A stretch of DNA of 64,000 nt from Flavobacterium quisquiliarum (GTDB lineage Bacteria > Bacteroidota > Bacteroidia > Flavobacteriales > Flavobacteriaceae), in assembly GCF_019308285.1 (NCBI RefSeq), contig NZ_WWEM01000017.1, positions 62,001 to 126,000 on the forward strand, written 5' to 3'. Every line of letters begins with the position of its first letter. Position 1 is the stretch's first letter. The position numbers were made by a program, and so were the translations under genes. Of this stretch, positions 63,901 to 64,000 are shown one piece after another. The notes under the pieces are model-generated. The model did not search any database. It was not told the DNA's origin and worked only from the letters and a program-made list of their open reading frames with translations.

Positions 63901-64000
63901 AATAATCGCCATCATAATACAAGTCACCTTCTCCAGCCATAATACCAAGTTTGATACCAACTGGGCCAGATGTTACAGAATTAAATCCAGAAACAGGAAT
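57998..64000 (-). CDS. Giant T9SS-secreted adhesin with SprB-type repeats and gliding C-terminal domain (partial)
   Basis: A cell-surface adhesin-like protein with 2000 residues visible. The frame is open through position 64000, so the N-terminus and signal peptide lie beyond the window and the apparent ATG at 63940 is internal. From the visible N-terminus, a DUF11-like segment lies at about 63200-63640. Six SprB-type repeats (about 60895-62310) are followed by HYR-like cysteine-containing repeats (about 59870-60890) and three VANDD repeats (about 58610-59870). The C-terminal CHU_C/gliding domain has NAFSPNGDGMNDTFKI, YNRWG, LPSGTYFYI and GYLYLSK, a type B T9SS signal. Its partner genes follow on the same strand. 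Confidence 0.92.
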   Translation of the reverse strand: MPVSGFNSVTSGPVGIKLGIMAGEGDLYYDGDYFQIQKLNTSDYQSLTHSANTATNFFNSTINTGGNNRNPNLINNSGVDISMFNLPNSAKDLIGNNQTSTTFRYGSTVDTYAIFSIVMAVDAYVPEIEGVLTATTINGNNAGTGPYTVLPGQELGYKVQIKNKGSEAIQNSKIVIPIPYNATFVSGSLGKTINFSPDPTPNSLTYEPTIGANGSIVWDIGTLPLPSNPDIVLAELTFNLKSTENCALLKNSNCNNAIQVNGVLSGKGVNSGVTVADKSLILGYTNSGSCTGTAIAAPLQTTINSTDYTNANCQATPPTIAFTFCNSSMTSIPVTDVMGSFPTGSTFYNAYPVVAGITTQYTINNPFPATVGTSTYYAIPPGGASSGCYFQFTITIESITTSPTVTDPINYCIGDIATPLTAVATKPEYTLYYYLTATSTAQQSITPSTTTTGQFTYYVAEGKTNACIGPKKAIVVNVNAKPTVVVTNPLPICAPTTSLDLTAGSITAGSTTGLTYTYWTDLAATIPLTNFSSASPGTYYIKGTNSSNCFDIKPVVVTKNTVTITEVTASHVDVKCFNQSTGSITVNNASGGVAPYTYSWKKNGSAYNGTSQTLNNLGIGNYEVTATDANGCQGTLTLSILQPSGALTLGDSSKTDVSCFGTSTGSITAGTITNAVGIITYSWKNSANVEVGTTATVSNLPAGTYTLTITDSCSTVSNSVTILQPSGALTLGDSSKTDVSCFGTSTGSVTAGTITNAVGIVTYSWKNSANVEVGTTETVSNLPAGTYTLTITDSCSSQSNSVIILQPTTALSCSITQNKAVTSNGLSNGEATVTPIGGNGNYTYLWDNNETTQTAMALSAGSHSVTVTDSKGCTTTCSVTITEPNVLSCSISQDSPVKCFGENTGKATVTAIGGNGDYTYLWDNRETTAQAIALNAGLHTVTITDKLGYTTTCTVTISQPQNALSVVKNQTDASCGGGNNGTATVTVSGGTAGYTYSWNTNPVQTTATAVNLATGNYSVLITDANGCTISESFTILDGDSIIPIINPLPETTTINCPAEPIFAQATATDNTGTISSLTYVDTIIPGNCAGSYTKTRTWTAKDACGNTSLPVSQTIIVQDNTAPTWTTQTGTLDRTIECSNQNTLTAAQALFPEASDSCDTDVTNIIKVNGQFVASANCSNAGTYTNTWTVTDDCGNISDTFTQVITIQDTIAPTFTGNLPLDIEVSCDAVPEPAEMQASDNCNGDLPIVFTEIKSDILNGCPTNYTLTRTWKTSDCAGNTVSYTQIIKVKDTTPPTGTAPANVTNLASIDLIPTGSPADIKDATDNCSPTVNITVVDTNSGCDGNVSIITRTYTLTDCAGNKTELVQTFSVDCRVKKVIVANDDNAGPIAGVNHTTPNVINIFTNDTLDGVLINPSDVILTTVTPNNYLHLNSDGSVDVLPNAPVGTLTLVYQICEKTQTDNCDTATVTITIEAPKMTVTATPICVNDVPYIDYVVTPVNFTPVDNVTITWTDSSNNTITTMTNLALSGRILWPGAVIDGTGKGIDWPGWIFENNKWVQGADGFEKLRPTANLVISLNPTETITVNYPPSDPYCTSRPTFLIVANDDNPAPISVPTVATTVINVFTNDLLNNTAVNPADVTLTTVTPDPKGVLTLNVDGSVTVAANAPVGTYTLTYQICEKADAGNCDTAIVTVIIQDAPSPPTPVVANDDTYNNIGCNTFGVVGNVLSNDLKGAVLATLQLVDFTLITQNGDKTNPNITIDNAGNVNVSSLTPAGTYIYSYRICDKLSSQNCDTAIVTIIVIPNGITQISSTSCTDDSSLINLTTLLPEGSPITGTWVDKNNSNALQGNILNPFGLALGNYVFEYLIADEKCPRSIMLNMEVNDDCKVLACGDVLPRNAFSPNGDGMNDTFKIDNIDDVTCYPSNTVEIYNRWGILVFETINYNNTTNFFDGTSRGRTTIKQSDGLPSGTYFYIINYKSLDGNNTIQENKLDGYLYLSK
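61614..62087 (-). repeat. Tandem 246-bp duplication within the adhesin gene
   Basis: Positions 61614-61841 and 61860-62087 are nearly identical (about 5 differences in 228 bp) with a 246-bp period, or 82 codons. Each unit encodes one SprB-type repeat (SGALTLGDSSKTDVSCFGTS onward). The identity at DNA level shows recent duplication or gene conversion. Confidence 0.85.

Overview
The window is AT-rich and looks like the chromosome of a Flavobacterium (Bacteroidota), probably close to the F. johnsoniae group. The evidence is: promoters of the TTG-N18-20-TAnnTTTG type, a SusC/SusD glycan locus, a type IX secretion (T9SS) adhesin with a gliding-motility C-terminal domain beside PorP/SprF and OmpA proteins, bacillithiol biosynthesis (BshA), and a Bacteroidota-type LptD. 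It is mostly ordinary chromosome. I see no tRNA, rRNA, CRISPR array, prophage, integrase or transposase gene.

Layout. 1-2.9 kb: end of a probable phosphofructokinase, gapA, a BadF/NagK-type sugar kinase, mgsA and a RidA protein. 2.9-10.7 kb: envelope genes (LptD divergent from a secreted amidase, then an MCE/MlaD protein), then a membrane Fe-S protein with its CCG-domain partner. 10.8-22.2 kb: bshA, a PrcB-like lipoprotein, a small barrel protein, an LpxH-like phosphoesterase, aroC, a dicarboxylate/amino acid symporter, a TPR hybrid histidine kinase, a DEAD-box helicase and hutG. 22.3-28.5 kb: a coiled-coil membrane protein, hutI, a glutaminyl cyclase, SRP RNA, an SDR enzyme, a structured RNA leader and fsa. 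28.6-42.3 kb: a GlcNAc/chitooligosaccharide-type utilisation locus: FHS-family MFS transporter, LytTR response regulator and LytS-like kinase, SusC, SusD, GH18 lipoprotein, NagB-LmbE fusion, GH20 hexosaminidase. 42.7-54.9 kb: DUF3592 protein, TlpA-like thioredoxin, ABC-F ATPase, a 57-residue lipoprotein, DUF418 protein, methyltransferase, pyrR-pyrB, rnz, pdxH and a CAP-domain lipoprotein. 55-64 kb: OmpA/TPR/propeller protein, PorP/SprF protein and a giant T9SS adhesin whose N-terminus lies beyond the right edge.

How the genes fit together. In the 28.6-42.3 kb locus, SusC/SusD would import oligosaccharides, GH18 and GH20 would trim them to GlcNAc, the MFS protein would carry the sugar across the inner membrane, and NagB-LmbE would handle the amino sugar phosphate. 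The LytTR two-component pair lies between the transporter and susC. A TGTCGTT(C/G)GT motif occurs twice, 21 bp apart, before susC. A third copy, with a weak partner again 21 bp away, lies before the transporter. This spacing matches the direct-repeat architecture known for LytTR regulators. The same locus also has an inverted repeat enclosing the GH18 start codon, a hairpin before nagB, and an intrinsic terminator between nagB and the GH20 gene.

Other points of interest: a Flavo-1-like RNA element with its own promoter that would form the fsa leader; an ABC-F protein with only one intact composite ATP site; a 154-bp MITE-like element with 26-bp perfect terminal inverted repeats; and several families of short dispersed intergenic repeats. 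I found no clear candidate for a wholly new multi-gene system. The strongest leads are regulatory RNA and DNA structures.
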